The position numbers were made by a program, and so were the translations under genes. The notes below the pieces were generated by a model, which saw only the letters and a program-made list of their open reading frames with translations, was not told where the DNA came from and searched no databases. A stretch of 64,000 nt of DNA from assembly GCA_026545765.1 (NCBI GenBank), contig CM048842.1:22656667-22720666 (forward strand), given 5' to 3'. This document shows positions 1 to 11,585 of the stretch, piece by piece (position 1 is the first letter of the stretch; the number at the start of each line of letters is the position of its first letter). Source of the DNA: Plantago major (taxonomy: Eukaryota > Streptophyta > Magnoliopsida > Lamiales > Plantaginaceae).

Positions 1-1458
1 AAAGATAGAAGAAACTTCAAGAGAGGTCAGAGAGCTATGTGCACTAAAGAAAGGAAAAAGATTCAAATCCAACTGGATGCTCTTGATATTGAGTCAGAAT
101 CTGAGGAAGAAGACTCAGATGACTCTAAACTACCTTCTCCAGAAATATGTGGCATCACTCATGAATTGGTTGACTTTGGTCAAAAGAAAAGGGAATTATG
201 TGGGGTTCCTGAGGAAATCTATCCAGATTGCTCCAACATTCAGCCTTGCCTAATGGATGGCAAGGTAACCAACGTTACTCAATTCATTAATTATGAGAGT
301 GATGAGGAAGAAATCAGAAATTTAGAATATCTCAGAAGAGAACTTGATCTCTACAAAAGAGAATTTCAAATGGTCCGAGCTAGTGCCGACATTTTTGAAG
401 AAGAAAAGAATTCTCTTGAGAAGGAAAATTCACAATTACTCAAGATATCTGAGAAAAAGGATGCTGAAAATGTATTTCTCAAAGCACAGATATCTGAGAT
501 GGAAAAGTCACACAGAAATGCAATGGATATACTCCAAAATGAAAATAAAGATCTTCTTTCTGAAAATGAGGAACTCAAAAAGAAAGAACTATCTTTTCAA
601 TCCTATTCCAAAGCTAGTGACACTCTTACTGAAGTACACTCTTATTTAAGAGATCCTTCAAAAAAGGGAGGACTTGGGCTGAACACACAAACAAATAGTT
701 CTACCACTCTGAATAAGAGTGATAAAAGAATAACATTTGTTAGTGCTCAGCAAGATGGTTCTCAAATAACCTACAACATTGGTCAGAAAGCTAAGGTTGT
801 TCACAAAGGAAAGGCAGCCGCGACCAAACCTTTGTGGGAAAAACAAGTCCAAAAGAAAATCATTGGGAATGTTTCTGTAAAGAAACATAACACTTAAAAG
901 TGTAATCACCCACAGTGCTATGTCTCTCAGAAAGGAAATATTGCAGGAGCAGGCAAATTTTCCAACATCACATTTTCTGGAAAGAAATACGTTCCAGAGA
1001 CTAGCAAAGCTGCTGAGAAGAGAACTCAGATAGCACCAGGTGCTCGAAATGGCATTGTCTATAAAGCCATCAGGAAACAACTCGCTCGTGAGTATAAACA
1101 AGAGGAAGAAAGATGGATGAAAGCCATGATTTCGCATAGCAATCATCAAAAGTGGAAGAAAGAACAGGTTACGACCACTCTGAATGCCAGGGCTAGATGA
1201 AATCTGGCAAGGAAAGCTAAGTTTGCTGAAAAGCAGACTCAGCAATCTGACAAGTATCTGAAAGCACCACGAGGAGCACCAAGGAACACACCAAGAAGGA
1301 AAATAGCTTTAAATGATGATGACACTAATCATTTACCTAAATTTCCTCCTTATGTTCCAACAAGACAAAAGAAAACCCCAAGGAAGTTCATTCAGAAATG
1401 GATTCCTACAGGGAGATTCTTTAGTCCAGAAGGTTCCATTGTTGGAATAAGAGCCTAA
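1..1458 (+). pseudogene. gag: Element A gag, C-terminal part, two internal stops
   Basis: This is the C-terminal half of a Copia Gag. It starts just after where the zinc knuckle lies in the paralogous C copy (which matches from 33229). It contains an acidic stretch, a long coiled coil (about 300-600) rich in Glu/Lys/Leu, and a basic Lys/Arg tail (about 900-1450). The frame is uniform but broken by TAA at 895-897 and TGA at 1198-1200. The final TAA at 1456-1458 is at the same position in B and C and is therefore the natural gag stop. Pol continues in the same frame after it. Confidence 0.85.
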
Positions 1459-1482
1459 CTCCATGTTTCCTGTCTTGTGCAG
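1453..1482 (+). promoter_or_regulatory. Element A gag-pol junction: stop codon with an embedded splice-acceptor-like signal
   Basis: The gag stop TAA (1456-1458) lies inside CTAAC, a match to the plant branch-point consensus CTRAY. It is followed by a pyrimidine-rich run ending in TTGTGCAG at 1482. Pol resumes in the same frame. The same arrangement is present in B (13551-13577, minus) and C (34671-34699). Whether pol is made by stop readthrough or by splicing to this acceptor cannot be told from the sequence. Confidence 0.45.
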
Positions 1483-1704
1483 AACACTCTGAGGAAGAAC
1501 CCAAAGTGGAATTTTGATAGTGGATGTGGGAAGCACATGACAGGAGACAAAGCAAATCTGGTTAACTATAGAAAATGCGATAAAGGACCATTTATTAGAT
1601 TTGCTGGAGGAGATGAAAATCCAACCATAGGTTTTGGCAATCTGAAGTTTGGAGCTCTTAAAATCTCTCAAGTACTACATGTAAAGGGATTAAAATATAA
1701 TCTC
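1459..1704 (+). pseudogene. pol: Element A pol, protease segment interrupted by element B
   Basis: This encodes the start of Copia Pol with the aspartic protease active-site motif Asp-Ser-Gly (D at 1516-1518) followed by CGKHMTG, the usual plant Copia form. The conserved HVKGLKYNL stretch ends the block. The reading frame is the same as gag. The open frame runs 15 nt into B's LTR and stops, so the protein is cut by the insertion. The matching continuation (Ser-Met-Ser-Gln-Leu) restarts at 17950. Confidence 0.85.
1700..1704. repeat. Target-site duplication ATCTC, left copy (element B)
   Basis: ATCTC at 1700-1704 is repeated exactly at 17945-17949. Removing B and one copy rejoins A's pol at a position continuous in C (around 34916-34922). 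The five-base size is typical of LTR retrotransposon integration. Confidence 0.93.
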
Positions 1705-2054
1705 TGTTGGTCCAGATAACGGCAAAGTAAAAGACTAGAGGGGGGGGGGGATGAATAGTCTTTTAAAACTTTTGTCGATAAAAACTATTTCTCAGATATC
1801 TGAATAGATATCTTATACTTAGAATCAGAGCGCGGAAGACTTAATAAAGATAAGTGCAGAAACAGTTAATATGTGTGTGTGTGTTGCTGAAATGTAAATA
1901 CAGAAAGGTAAATAACACAGCAAGTATAGTGGTATCTGGTGGTGGCGTAATCCTCCAACTAATCCACTTCAGTCTATCAGAGACCTAGAATTCACTAGAA
2001 CAGATAATTGAGTTCTCCTTACAATAATCCTATTCTAAGATTCTTAAACAATTG

Positions 2055-2270
2055 GTTCCCAAGAAAATGTTCCCCCTGAGTTGTTCCCCGGCTTTCACAG
2101 CCAAGTACTTCCTATACTCAGAAACCTTTGAGTTATTCCCTAGCTTCCCAAGCTAAGTACTTCCTATACTCAATAACCTTGGAGTTATTCCTTAGTTTCC
2201 CAAATCAAGTACTTCCTATACTCCGGTAACCTTGGAGTTATTCCCCCCGATTTTTTTAAACTAAGTACTT
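2055..2270 (-). repeat. LTR tandem hairpin repeat (B 3' LTR), about 51-bp unit
   Basis: Four degenerate units, each ending in the AAGTACTT-type spacer, contain an inverted repeat around a short loop: plus-strand stems at 2088-2105 (GGCT/AGCC), 2139-2157 (TAGCTT/AAGCTA), 2190-2209 and 2248-2265. Stem sequences differ between units while pairing is mostly kept. The repeat lies downstream of the TATA box, so it would be in the RNA leader. Confidence 0.75.
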
Positions 2271-3368
2271 CTGCATCCACGCCCGATTATGGTGTTGGTT
2301 TTGGTTTGAGTTGTCGATGAGCTTCTTTAATAACTTATTCATTATTCAGATAGCTCGTGAATCAAGGTACTTAATACACTTTACAACAGTATGGTATCTT
2401 GTTCGATTTCTTGACCCAAGTCTTATGATATTTGTTCAAGAGAATGAATCTCAGATAGTTGATCTTTTGATTCAACTCCTTCACAGATAGCTTTGCTTGT
2501 TTAGGATCAGGACACTTAGAACTTCAGTGTTACTCAAGATCAAATGCTTTGGTCGCAACAGAAAGCTTTGTGAGTAAGTAAGTTGCTTTGACAGAGTAAG
2601 ACGTTCAGCGTTTTCAAGTTATATCGTGTGTCTAAGGTATCTTCTCAAGCAGTCTAAGTGTTGATATTTATAGATGAATTTGACGTTTGAATAGTATCCG
2701 TTAGGCTCAAATTCAAACTATTGATATCTGTGTATAATCAGAGCGCTTTTGTCTTCTTCTTCGTAAGTCGCTGCTTTTAATCGACATCTCTGTCCGTGCA
2801 TTAAATGCATTGTACTATACTTTTGTCCTCAGAGTGTCAACGGAACTATGCTTTGTATCAGAGACTAGTGTTATCTGATTCTTTGCACGTCCTTATCTTC
2901 AATCTTCAGATACCACTTATTTATTGAAACAACTTTGTTTGCAATATATATTTCTTTTTCAGAAATGTGGTTAATGCTCAAGGTATCTGAGAATAGATAT
3001 CTGTTGACACTTTCCTTGTTTTCAGATATGTCTCTTATTTCTCAGATATCTCTTGTGACACAGTTTGTTTGAAACTATTCGTGTCTTCAAGATATCTGGC
3101 TAAGGTATCTGAACAACAGTTCGATAATCTTCTTGCAGTTTCTTCAAGTCTTCAATGTCGTTGAGCTTGTTCAGCTTGGATGTCTTCTTCTTGGTCTTCT
3201 CTTCATAAAATAAAAATTACATTTTGAGACCTAACATCCTATACAAGATTAGCTAGACTATCATACTTAGTGAGTTAACTCTTTTACAATGTTCAAGTGA
3301 ACCAAGAGTACTAATCACCTTTCTGAGACTAAGATAAGTCATCATGTTCCTGATCAAAATCTAAACAG

Positions 3369-3440
3369 ATATTCTTAACAAAATATCTAACAAAATTCCT
3401 AACAAATTTCTCAAGAAATTTCCCAACAAATTTCCCAACA
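3369..3440 (-). repeat. Six 12-bp units forming the LTR terminus of element B
   Basis: On the minus strand the LTR starts with two perfect TGTTGGGAAATT units, then TCTTGAGAAATT, TGTTAGGAATTT, TGTTAGATATTT and TGTTAAGAATAT, before joining the sequence that A and C have directly after a single such unit. The same 72 bp occurs in the second LTR (17873-17944). The adjacent polypurine tract ends in the same AAATT. Confidence 0.85.
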
Positions 3441-3455
3441 AATTTCCCCCTTTTT
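3441..3455 (-). promoter_or_regulatory. Element B polypurine tract
   Basis: On the minus strand this reads AAAAAGGGGGAAATT and abuts the 3' LTR. It is the expected plus-strand DNA primer. A has AAAAAGGGGAAAATT (27905-27919) and C has the same sequence as B (43948-43962). Confidence 0.9.
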
Positions 3456-3808
3456 GATCAGTCAACGATGACTATCTTTACCTATTACAAATCTGGATGA
3501 GTGAACAATCCAACACTTAATCTTTTCTTAAGATCTTCAAATTATTTAATTAAGTGCAGAAAGTAGACATCAACCAAATCACAAGGTGTGATCTTTGCTG
3601 ACAAGTTTTCTTTTATAGAATACTATCTGAGAGTAAGTTCTTCAGATAAGTTACAAATAAAGATTACATATAACTTCAATACATAAAACAGTTAAGCTCA
3701 GTCAGCAAAAATACAAAAACTACATAGTAAATTAGGACAACAGGAGTGACCAAGCTCCAAGTAAACATCCTAATAAACTAGTCTTCAAGTCTTCAACTCT
3801 TCAAGTCT
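3456..3808 (-). other. Element B 3' untranslated region of the extra gene
   Basis: This non-coding stretch lies between the extra gene's end and the polypurine tract. Near the coding end it has repeated CTTGAAGA-type words (plus strand 3780-3818, repeated TCTTCAAG), also seen in A (27558-27575) and C (43587-43618). I see no ORF here. Confidence 0.7.
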
Positions 3809-6800
3809 TCAAGTTGTTTCGTGGATCACCGCAAATTTCCTATCTCCAAACCTTTTGATGTCATCAGAATAGTCATAGAGAAGAGTTCTGAAAAGCATCT
3901 CTGTGTCTCTGGCAAATCCACAGACCTCTTTGTAGGTTTTGGTAGGATTTTTCTTGGCAAAATGCTTGACCCACAGATACTTTCCCCACTTCCAGGCATG
4001 CTCTATTCTGATATATGAAAGCTTGAAGTATTCATAGATAATCTTCAGATATCTGATGCCACCCTTGTATTGATCTTCTGTCAGATAGAACGACTCATAG
4101 GGTTCCACAGCGAGTCTTGCTCTTGTGCCTGTTCCAGTAATGTTCAGAATTCTGTGCACATCATCTGGCTTTCCATATGGACATTCATCAAAGAGGTCCT
4201 TTCTCATGGCTTCAGTTCTCTTGACAACTTCAAAATCCAACCATGCTTTGATGTGATTGGTGTTGATCAAGGTAGGTTTATCTTTTCTCCATGCCAAAAG
4301 TTGTTTATGGATTGGTTCTGGAAATCTTGAATTTACCAATAGATGCTTAAGTTCCAGAATCCAATAGCCATTTTCTGATTGATGCACTTGTATACAGAGG
4401 AATCATTGTCATACTTCACATACTAAATTTTGGCTTCTTCTGGCCTGAGTGGAAGTTGACTTTGTCTTTGCTCGACTCACCGCTCCTTCTCCATCTTGAA
4501 TTCTCTTTGGGGTTGTTGAAGAACCACCACCGGATAGACTTGGTATTTCCAGAGGGTGTTTTAGCCGCTAGGGCTTTGACTATGGGCTCGATTAGGCTTT
4601 CAATTTTCCTTTTCTGAAGAGGAGCTTCATCTTCATCGCTTCTCATCATCATCAAGATTAGATCTTGTGAGAGTTTTACAGCCTTCTTCATTGCCCAGGG
4701 ACTTGATTTGACCTTCTTCTTCTTCTTCTTCAGAAGATTCATCAATCCCTTTAACTTGTCTTCTCCTTGGAGCCTTGGTACTCCTTGGAGGTTTCTGTGC
4801 TATGGCCCTTGTTATCATTTTGGTTCCTTCAGTAGGTTTCTGGGAAGTAGCTACTATTTGCAAAGCAGCTTGGCTTGAGGAGGGTTCATTGATTCTGAGT
4901 GGTGGCTGGGAAGTTTTTCTTCTTCCTTTCTGAGCCGCACCAGCTCCAGATCTCTTTTTGTTTGCTTCTCCTTCTTCCCATTCCCCCTGACTTTGAGGTC
5001 CAGATTTGTACATTCTTTCCCCCTTAGTCATTGTTGGCTGACTTAGTCTCATAAAGGAATCTGAGAGAGACTCAAAATGTCCTTGTAAGAGATTGTAGGC
5101 AATGACCAACTTCTGAAGTTCGGCTTTGAGCTCCTGATTTTGCTTGATAAGTCCATTGTCCTTATCAGTGAGCTCTGCCAATGGGCCTAGGATGGCATCT
5201 GCTTTTCCAGCAGTGTAACTTGCCTCTTGGAAAGCTTTTTCAGCTAAAGATGCATCATCATCCCTTATCATTCCCAGGTCTTTCTGAGCAATGACTATGC
5301 TAGTTGTTCTCTGAGTGATTAGCTCAGTGAACTTCCTCATTTCAGAGGGGACGGAGGCAATTACTTCCTTGTTCTGTGAAGACATCTCCTTTTTAAGTTG
5401 TGTCAGTACTTGACACCTGTTCATGTATTCATGGGAGTGGACGTTTGGCAGTTTGCTGAATATTGTAGGAGCAATCAGCTTCCTTTTCAAGTGAGAAACC
5501 GCTAAATGTTCATTGCGGTGTTCTGCCAAAGTCTTGTCTTCTTCATCATCTGAGTAATCAGCCCAGTGATCTTCATCCTCTTGGACATTTTCATCGATTG
5601 TATCGAGTCCAGCAACCATCTCAGAGATTGGTTTCTTTCCTTTCTGGGAGGAGGATGGTACTTCTTTTGAAGATGATGCAGCCTTAGCATCATGCTTGAC
5701 TTCAGATACTTCTTCAGTATCGAGTTCTTTGGTGATATCATGCACAGCATCCCGTAGCTCTTTAACCTCAGAGTAAGCAATCATCTCTTGCAGATATTGA
5801 TCTTGTAGTTGATCTAGCTTATCTCTGGATCTAGCTATCTGGTCTTCCAGTTGAAGATGGAGCTGTTGTTCTTATTCCAACAGTTGTCTGAGTTGAGCAG
5901 ATCTGGTTTGAGCGTTTAATATTTTCTGATTGGTTTCTTCAGAAAGCTCAACTACTTGTTCAGTAGTAACTGCGTGTTGGTTAGAAGATGGATGAGTAGA
6001 TTTCTGAGGAGATGGAGACGGAGATTTCTGTGAAGTCTTCTCAGTTTGCTTTTCAGCAGCTGAGGCATTGTTTCTTTGTGAAATTCCTCCGGTCCCTGGT
6101 GCAGGGGCATCATCATCATCCTTTTTGTCATTATCATCCTTTTGGTGATGGTCAGTGGGAGGTTCATCAAAGTAATTTTCATTTATTTCTTCCTCCTCAT
6201 CATCTTCAGATACAAGATTGATCACTTTCGGGATAGTGATCTTCTGCCCATTAACTTCTTCTTGTTTAGAAGGTATAATTTGCAGAGTCTGGGGCAGGAC
6301 TGGCTTGAATGCCATTTGCAATCTTGTCTGACCATCTGCCTGTTCGAAGGCATGTATCAAACTATGCGCCACTTCTTTGGATAAATCCTTATGCAATAAG
6401 GTCGCAACTGTGTACTGTTCGGTAGGGAACATTGCATGGATGTAAGTCTCCAAGTCAAGAGCTCGTGCTCGTCTGATTGGTTGATCTGTGATTCTCAATA
6501 TTTTAGAGAGATCAGAGCACCTTAACTTCTGCCATTTCTTGAAGCATTGAATATGCTTTGGTAGCGTGTGAGCTTTGAAGAAGTGAAGTAGGTCCCTTGT
6601 CTCTTCAATGGGAACCTGCTTTGCATCTGTTTGAGTCTGAAAGAAAGAGTTTTGAGTGAGCTTCAAAACTTTTGTAGATATCTGAGTAGAAGTGTAGTTT
6701 AGTTTCTGTGTTACCTGAGTAAGTACTCCAGGCTCAGAGACTTGTTCTACTGAGACAATTGGTGTCTCAGATATCTTGTTGTGAGGTGGAGACTTTGAAG

Positions 6801-9418
6801 TCTGGTTCTCAACAACCTTTCTTTCTTGAACCTGAGAAATAAAATGATCCAACACTTAGGAAATTGTTTGAAAGAAATTGTGCAACTATATGCTTTAATG
6901 AGTTCTGAGTTACTTACTTCCTCAATAGGAAGCTCAGAGTCATTTTTCTCAGAAACTTTCGCAGTCTCTGGTGTTCTTTCAGGTGATGTTGCCTTGGGGG
7001 CTTCATCAATTTCCATTGATGCAGGGGATGTCGCAACTTTGTCCCCGTGCATTTCTACTTCTGACTGATCCTGTAAGTAGAAAGTATTGAATATTTTTAG
7101 AAGAGATATGAGATAACCCTAGTCGAAGAATACTTATCACTTGATTTGTCATATACCTTCATGCTAGAAGGCTCAGTGATGTGTTCTTCAGAAACCTTGT
7201 TGGTCTCTGGGTTTGTCTCTGGCATTTCTGCCTTATCTTCTTCCATCTCAGTTGGAGCCTGTTAGAAACATTCATTTCAAAGATTAAGCACATAAGCTTA
7301 TAATTGAAGAAGTGTTATTTTAAGAATCCATTATTACCTGTGACACAGGCTCAGATGTCTTAAGAGGCGAGGTTGAGGAAACCTCCTTCTCAGTTTCTGA
7401 GGTAAGCTTTTCAGCTTCCTCTTGTTTCTGTGTTTCTAACTCAGCCTGTAACAAAGAAATTCTTATGAGGTAACAAGATTTATAAGTATAAAGTTTTTCA
7501 CAAGGTAAGAGTTAAACCAGTCATTTACCTGAGCAGTTTCAGGCTGATTGGTCTCTGGAACTTGTGACCTTTCTATACATTGGTCATCTTGTCCCTGTGC
7601 AGTTTCTTTGTTTGAAGTTTCTGGTACTTCACACCTTTCCTGAGTATGCAACTCAGTTGACTCCCCTGGTTGATCATTCTGAGTAGATGTCTCAGTTTGA
7701 TCCCTCTCAGTGAGTTGGGGAACATGCTCATTTGCAGGATTTTCTTCAGCATACTGTATTGCTGGTAATTCGAAATGGAGTTCATTTACCATTTCATCAA
7801 CCACTTGTGGCTGTTGTGGTTGTTGTGTTTGTGGTTGTTGTGGTTGTCTGGAAGCAGAAGATTGATTAGTAGAATGTTCTTCCAGATTTTTAGATGTGGC
7901 ATTTCCATCAGCATCTGCCAGCACTAAAATACCACTCATCAGGGCTTTCTAAAGTTGTGCAAGAGAAACATTCCCTGATGATGTGTTTGCACCAACAACC
8001 TTTGCTATAGGTTCAAGAACTTTGTGGTGTAGGTTCTTCTTCGATACCTTACCACCGCCATCGCTTCAAGAACCTTAGCCCTCTTTGTTCTTTCTAGGAC
8101 TTGAGATGACTAGTTCATCATCTTCATCGTCGAGCTCTCATCAAGATTGGGAACCGATTGGTCCATTATTCCCGGTTTCGCAGATAGGGCTTGATGTTTT
8201 CACCACTTTTGGCAAGATTTATGAGTTCACCAAGGCTTTCGCATTAGTCGCAACATTTCAAAGCACTTTCTCTTCTTGAAGTCTACTTGTTCAAGAGTTG
8301 ATAACTCTTTTGCAACATTGATGAGTTCATACGCCTTTATCGTTCATCGGCAATGCCTGCAGATATCCGAGAATTGACAACCTCTTTGGGTGTGTCTTCC
8401 GATTTGCCAGACTTCTTTCTTGAAGTTCGGGCTTCTTGGTCGCAACCTTTTCTTCGATATCTTTTAGGCATTTCGCTTAGGACCTTTCGAGACCCAAAGA
8501 ACCTTTTTCATCAAATTTGTATACTCATATTTATAGAGTAAGTTAGTGTTGGCTATTTCAAATTGCCTCTCGAGCTCAATGCCAAGCTTTTCCAAAGAAG
8601 TAGCATATCTTCGCACCATATCCTCTGTGGCCTTTGGCTCACTAGTCCTTTGGTAATCTTAGGCTCAAGCCTTGAATCTTCTTCACAAACTTCAGAATGC
8701 GTACTTTCCCCAGCTTAAAAGGGTTTTCACCTTTTATCTTGTTGATTCAAGAAGAACATCATCATCCACCGTTCTTGGCTTATCCGTCAGCACCTCCTTG
8801 TAGACCATCAAAGCATCTATGAAGAATGCAAGCCAAGACATCCCAAAGGAACCAATAGATGTCCGGTTCGGATGTCGCAAGCTTGAACTCGGTGGGTGTA
8901 TCGATTTTCAAGATCACACACGCCATCAGAAGTTCTTTAACACCTTCAAGGAGTTCCTCATCCTTGGTGTTTATTTCAAAATCCTTTCCAAGATTTTGAA
9001 ACTCAAACAACTTACAGAAAGTTGTCAAGTCCAGAAGGATTTCCTTTCCTTGGACTGAGGTTTTAACAGACACTATTTCAGTGCCTTCAGAAATACAGGA
9101 AATAATCCTGGAGTTGTTGTAGAATTCCAACACATCGAGTGATGAAATTCCACTAGGGCGAGCAGATAGAAAGCCCTTGATTTGTGCCTTTTCAAGCATG
9201 TCAAGAATTAGCTTTCTGTCGGCTTGGTTCTCTATTCCAGCCGTGAGGTATTCCTCAACCATGGCACCACCCTAAATCATTCTGTGACTTGAAGTCCAAT
9301 GGTCAGGATTAAAAACTCCTACCAGTCGGTTGTTTACAATAACCAACTCTGGTGCTTGCTTTTCAGCAGTACCAGTGGAGGTTTGGGATTTCTGTGTTGA
9401 AGAGTTCTTGGAGGCCAT
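3809..9418 (-). pseudogene. Element B extra gene (post-pol, multi-exon), decayed
   Basis: The gene runs from ATG at 9418 to the stop near 3809. Exon 1 (9418-7529) encodes an N-terminal region (Met-Ala-Ser-Lys...) and a folded-looking domain with an MIEEYL-type helix and the AQIKGFLSA and LACILHRCFDGLQGG motifs. Exons 2-5 (7445-7338, 7258-7157, 7070-6918, 6831-6715) encode short Glu/Ser/Pro-rich modules. The last exon encodes a LPKH...CFKKW domain, an acidic stretch, a coiled coil (about 5880-5700), a basic linker and a C-terminal domain (4387-3809) with AWRKDKPTLINTNHIKAWLDFE and HAWKWGKYLWVK motifs. Breaks: Trp-to-stop near 9271, many indels at 8780-7940, Glu-to-stop TAA at 5871, and a frameshift near 4740. 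There is no signal peptide or membrane segment, so an envelope role is not supported. It occupies the place of the env-like gene of Sireviruses; function unknown. Confidence 0.7.
6637..7528 (-). other. Intron cluster of element B extra gene
   Basis: Minus-strand introns, all GT...AG: 7528-7446 (83 nt, ends TTTGTTACAG), 7337-7259 (79 nt, ends TTTCTAACAG), 7156-7071 (86 nt, ends CTACTTACAG), 6917-6832 (86 nt, donor GTAAGT, ends TATTTCTCAG) and 6714-6637 (78 nt, ends CTTTCTTTCAG). All fall between codons (phase 0). The exons they separate are 108, 102, 153 and 117 nt, all multiples of three. The last segment is open in frame and could be retained or spliced. The positions match A and C. Confidence 0.8.
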
Positions 9419-10060
9419 CTCTTTATATAGTGTAGGGATTTGAAAATTGTGTTTGAAAGAGATTTGATTCAGTGATTCGTTTCAGAAAAACTTAATCTTG
9501 ATTTGCAGAGATTGTAGAGGGTTTGCAGAGAATCAAGAGAAGGATTTGCTATTTTTGTGCAAGATGAATTTTCGGATTAGGCAAAAGTGACTTCATTTGC
9601 CAAAATCCTATATATATAGCAGTTGAATCCCAACAGACAAATACATACAAATTGATTTTGTGTGTACGTATCTGTGATTTGCAAATAGGCGTGAGCAAAA
9701 GCTAGTTCGGCATTAAATGCTTAGTGGGCCATGTCTGAATTTCAACAGTCCACTATTTACTGTGAATTAATTTCCACCGTACAGATCAATCGCTTAATTT
9801 CATCGAGGGTCACCATTGCTTCTTCAGCAATGATCACAATCAGCAAGTGTAATTGTGCCCATTTAATGAATTTTGGCGACTTGCTATCTGAATCACAATT
9901 CTGTATGACCAAGGACACTGTTCGCATCTGAATCTGTCTTATACTTAGGATTTTTTTCAAGTTTTTCATCAAGATAGAAATAATGCGAGTTTCAAGAGAG
10001 TAGTTGACTGCAGATAGTTATACTATTCTCTTTTGTGTTCCCCGTTTATAGAGTGATTCA
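9419..10060 (-). promoter_or_regulatory. Conserved leader and putative internal promoter of element B extra gene
   Basis: This non-coding block is strongly similar to 21300-21917 in A and 37540-38127 in C, including words such as CGCCAAAATTCATTAATTGG and GTGGCCCACTAAGC. A TATA-like box reads GCTATATATATAGG on the minus strand (9607-9620), about 190 bp before the ATG at 9418. That spacing suits a TATA box plus a 5' untranslated region. Promoter activity is an inference. Confidence 0.5.
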
Positions 10061-10232
10061 GATATCTGAGTTCCCGTCTCAGAGATCTTAAGCTATCTTT
10101 TTGCTCTTTAGCCTTTTTGACTTCTGGATACCCGTTTCAGATTTCTCTTTTCTCTTCTCTGGATACCCGTTCCATATACCTTTTCTCTGGATGCCCGTTC
10201 CAGATACCTCTTCTCTGGATGCCCGTTCCAGA
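10061..10232 (-). repeat. Hairpin array after pol, element B (five hairpins)
   Basis: There are five inverted repeats with 7-nt loops. Plus-strand stem-loop-stem positions are 10061-10087, 10123-10141, 10158-10176, 10186-10204 and 10214-10232. Read on the minus strand the loops are ACGGGAA, ACGGGTA (twice) and ACGGGCA (twice). Stems are CTGAG/CTCAG-type in the first and TCTGGA/TCCAGA-type in the others. The last two are perfect and 28 bp apart. They lie between RNase H and the extra gene. Confidence 0.8.
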
Positions 10233-10289
10233 TACCTGAACTCTTTCAGTTTATTGGTAGTTCCATTAGTCCAAGACTATGTCTTAAGG

Positions 10290-10755
10290 CTAAGAATCTA
10301 CTTTCTTGTAGTGGCTTAGTGAAGATATCTGCAAGTTGGTCTTCGATACAATCTTGAGTATCTCTATATTTCCTTTTTCAACATGGTCTCTGATGAAGTG
10401 ATGTCTAACATCAATGTGCTTTGTTCTGGCATGAAATTTAGGATTCTGTGTAATCGCAATAGCACTTGTGTTGTCACAGAAAATTGGAGTTTTCTTCTCA
10501 TCGAGTCCATAGTCTTTGAGTTGTTGTTGTATCCACAGAATTTGTGTTGCGCAACAACCAGTAGCAATATATTCAGCCTCTGTGGTAGAAGTTGCAATTG
10601 AGTTTTGCTTCTTGCTAAACCATGAGATAAGTCTAGTACCCGTAAACCGCAAGTTCACGAGGTGCTTTTCCTATCAAGCGTTGATCTAGCATAATCGATT
10701 CGAGTACCCAACTAAACTCAATCCACTTTCTTTAGGATACCACAATCCTACATCT
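10290..10755 (-). pseudogene. pol: Element B pol, RNase H domain
   Basis: The open segment 10658-10290 encodes the C-terminal part of Copia RNase H: ISWFSKKQNSIATSTTEAEYIA, then ILWIQQQL, CDNTSAIAITQNP and HIDVRHHFIRDHVE. The upstream portion (10659-10755), which should hold the SDADYAG motif, is damaged: CAG triplets seen in A are replaced by CG-containing sequence with indels. The C-terminus is also shifted relative to A. Confidence 0.85.
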
Positions 10756-11585
10756 ATCGTACCTTTACATACCTTAATATTTTCATAGCAATGTTGTAGT
10801 GTGTTTGCATTGGATTTGTCTGAAATCTAGCACATACACCAACGGCATATTGAATATCAGGTCTACTTGCAGTGAGGTAAAGTAGTGAACCTATCAATTT
10901 CCTATACTTATGTTCTTCAACACTTTTATCTGATTCAGTATAGGTCATTTTGGTTCCAATGCTCATAGGTATCTTAGCATTCTTTTCAGAAGGCTTAAGA
11001 TTGAATTTTGTGAGCATATCTTTTGCATACTTTGTTTGACTAATGAATATTCCATCATTGAGTTGCTTGACTTGAAATCCTAGGAAATAATTCAATTCTC
11101 CCATCATGCTCATCTCAAACTTGTTTTTCATGAGATTTGCAAAGTCATCACAAAGTTGCTTGTCCTTAGATCCAAATATAATGTCATCAACATATATTTG
11201 AACTAAGAGTAGTTTCCCGTCATGATTTAAGGTAAATAAAGTTTTATCAACTTCACCTTTCTTGAAACCACTTTCCAGAAGGTACTTGGCCAAAGTGTCA
11301 TACCATGCTCTTGGAGCCTGTTTACCATACTGAGCTTCAGTAGTTTATAGACCATTCTACTTTCTCGAGGAAACTTCAAAGCCATGGTTGCTCAACATAA
11401 ACTTTCCGCAAGTTCACCGCTTAAGAATGCGCTTTTGACATCCATCGATAAACTTTGAAATCTTTATGAGTCGAAAGGTTAGAAAGAGTCTTATTGCATT
11501 CAATCATGCAACTGCATATGACTCGTCAAAATCTAAGCCTTCACGAGTAAATCCTCGCAACCAATCTTGCTTTGTTTCGTTATTT
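10754..11585 (-). pseudogene. pol: Element B pol, reverse transcriptase
   Basis: The open segment 11293-10754 encodes the second half of a Copia reverse transcriptase, with the YVDD catalytic motif at 11186-11197 followed by IIFGSKDKQL, then MSMMGELNYFLGFQVKQ and KYRKLIGSLLYLTASRPDIQYAVG. The first half (11294-11585), which should contain [12 protein letters not shown] and the GLKQAPRAWYD stretch, is recognisable but broken by many small indels. The protein could not be made as read. Confidence 0.85.

Larger units (their letters stand above)
1705..3440 (-). repeat. Element B 3' LTR
   Basis: The 1736-bp LTR begins TGTTGG and ends CCAACA on the plus strand. It matches 16206-17944 nearly throughout; differences include many one- to five-base indels, often at CAG or CTG triplets. 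A TATA box (TATAAATA on the minus strand) lies at 2665-2672. A four-unit hairpin repeat lies at 2055-2270. A run of 12 G at 1740-1751 marks the U5 end, and a short GT run lies near 1870. Confidence 0.95.

Noticed and set aside
8085..8541. Plus-strand ORFs inside element B, such as 8085-8279 and 8353-8541
   Set aside because: They lie opposite the damaged first exon of the extra gene and have low-complexity or composition-driven sequence; no independent support.
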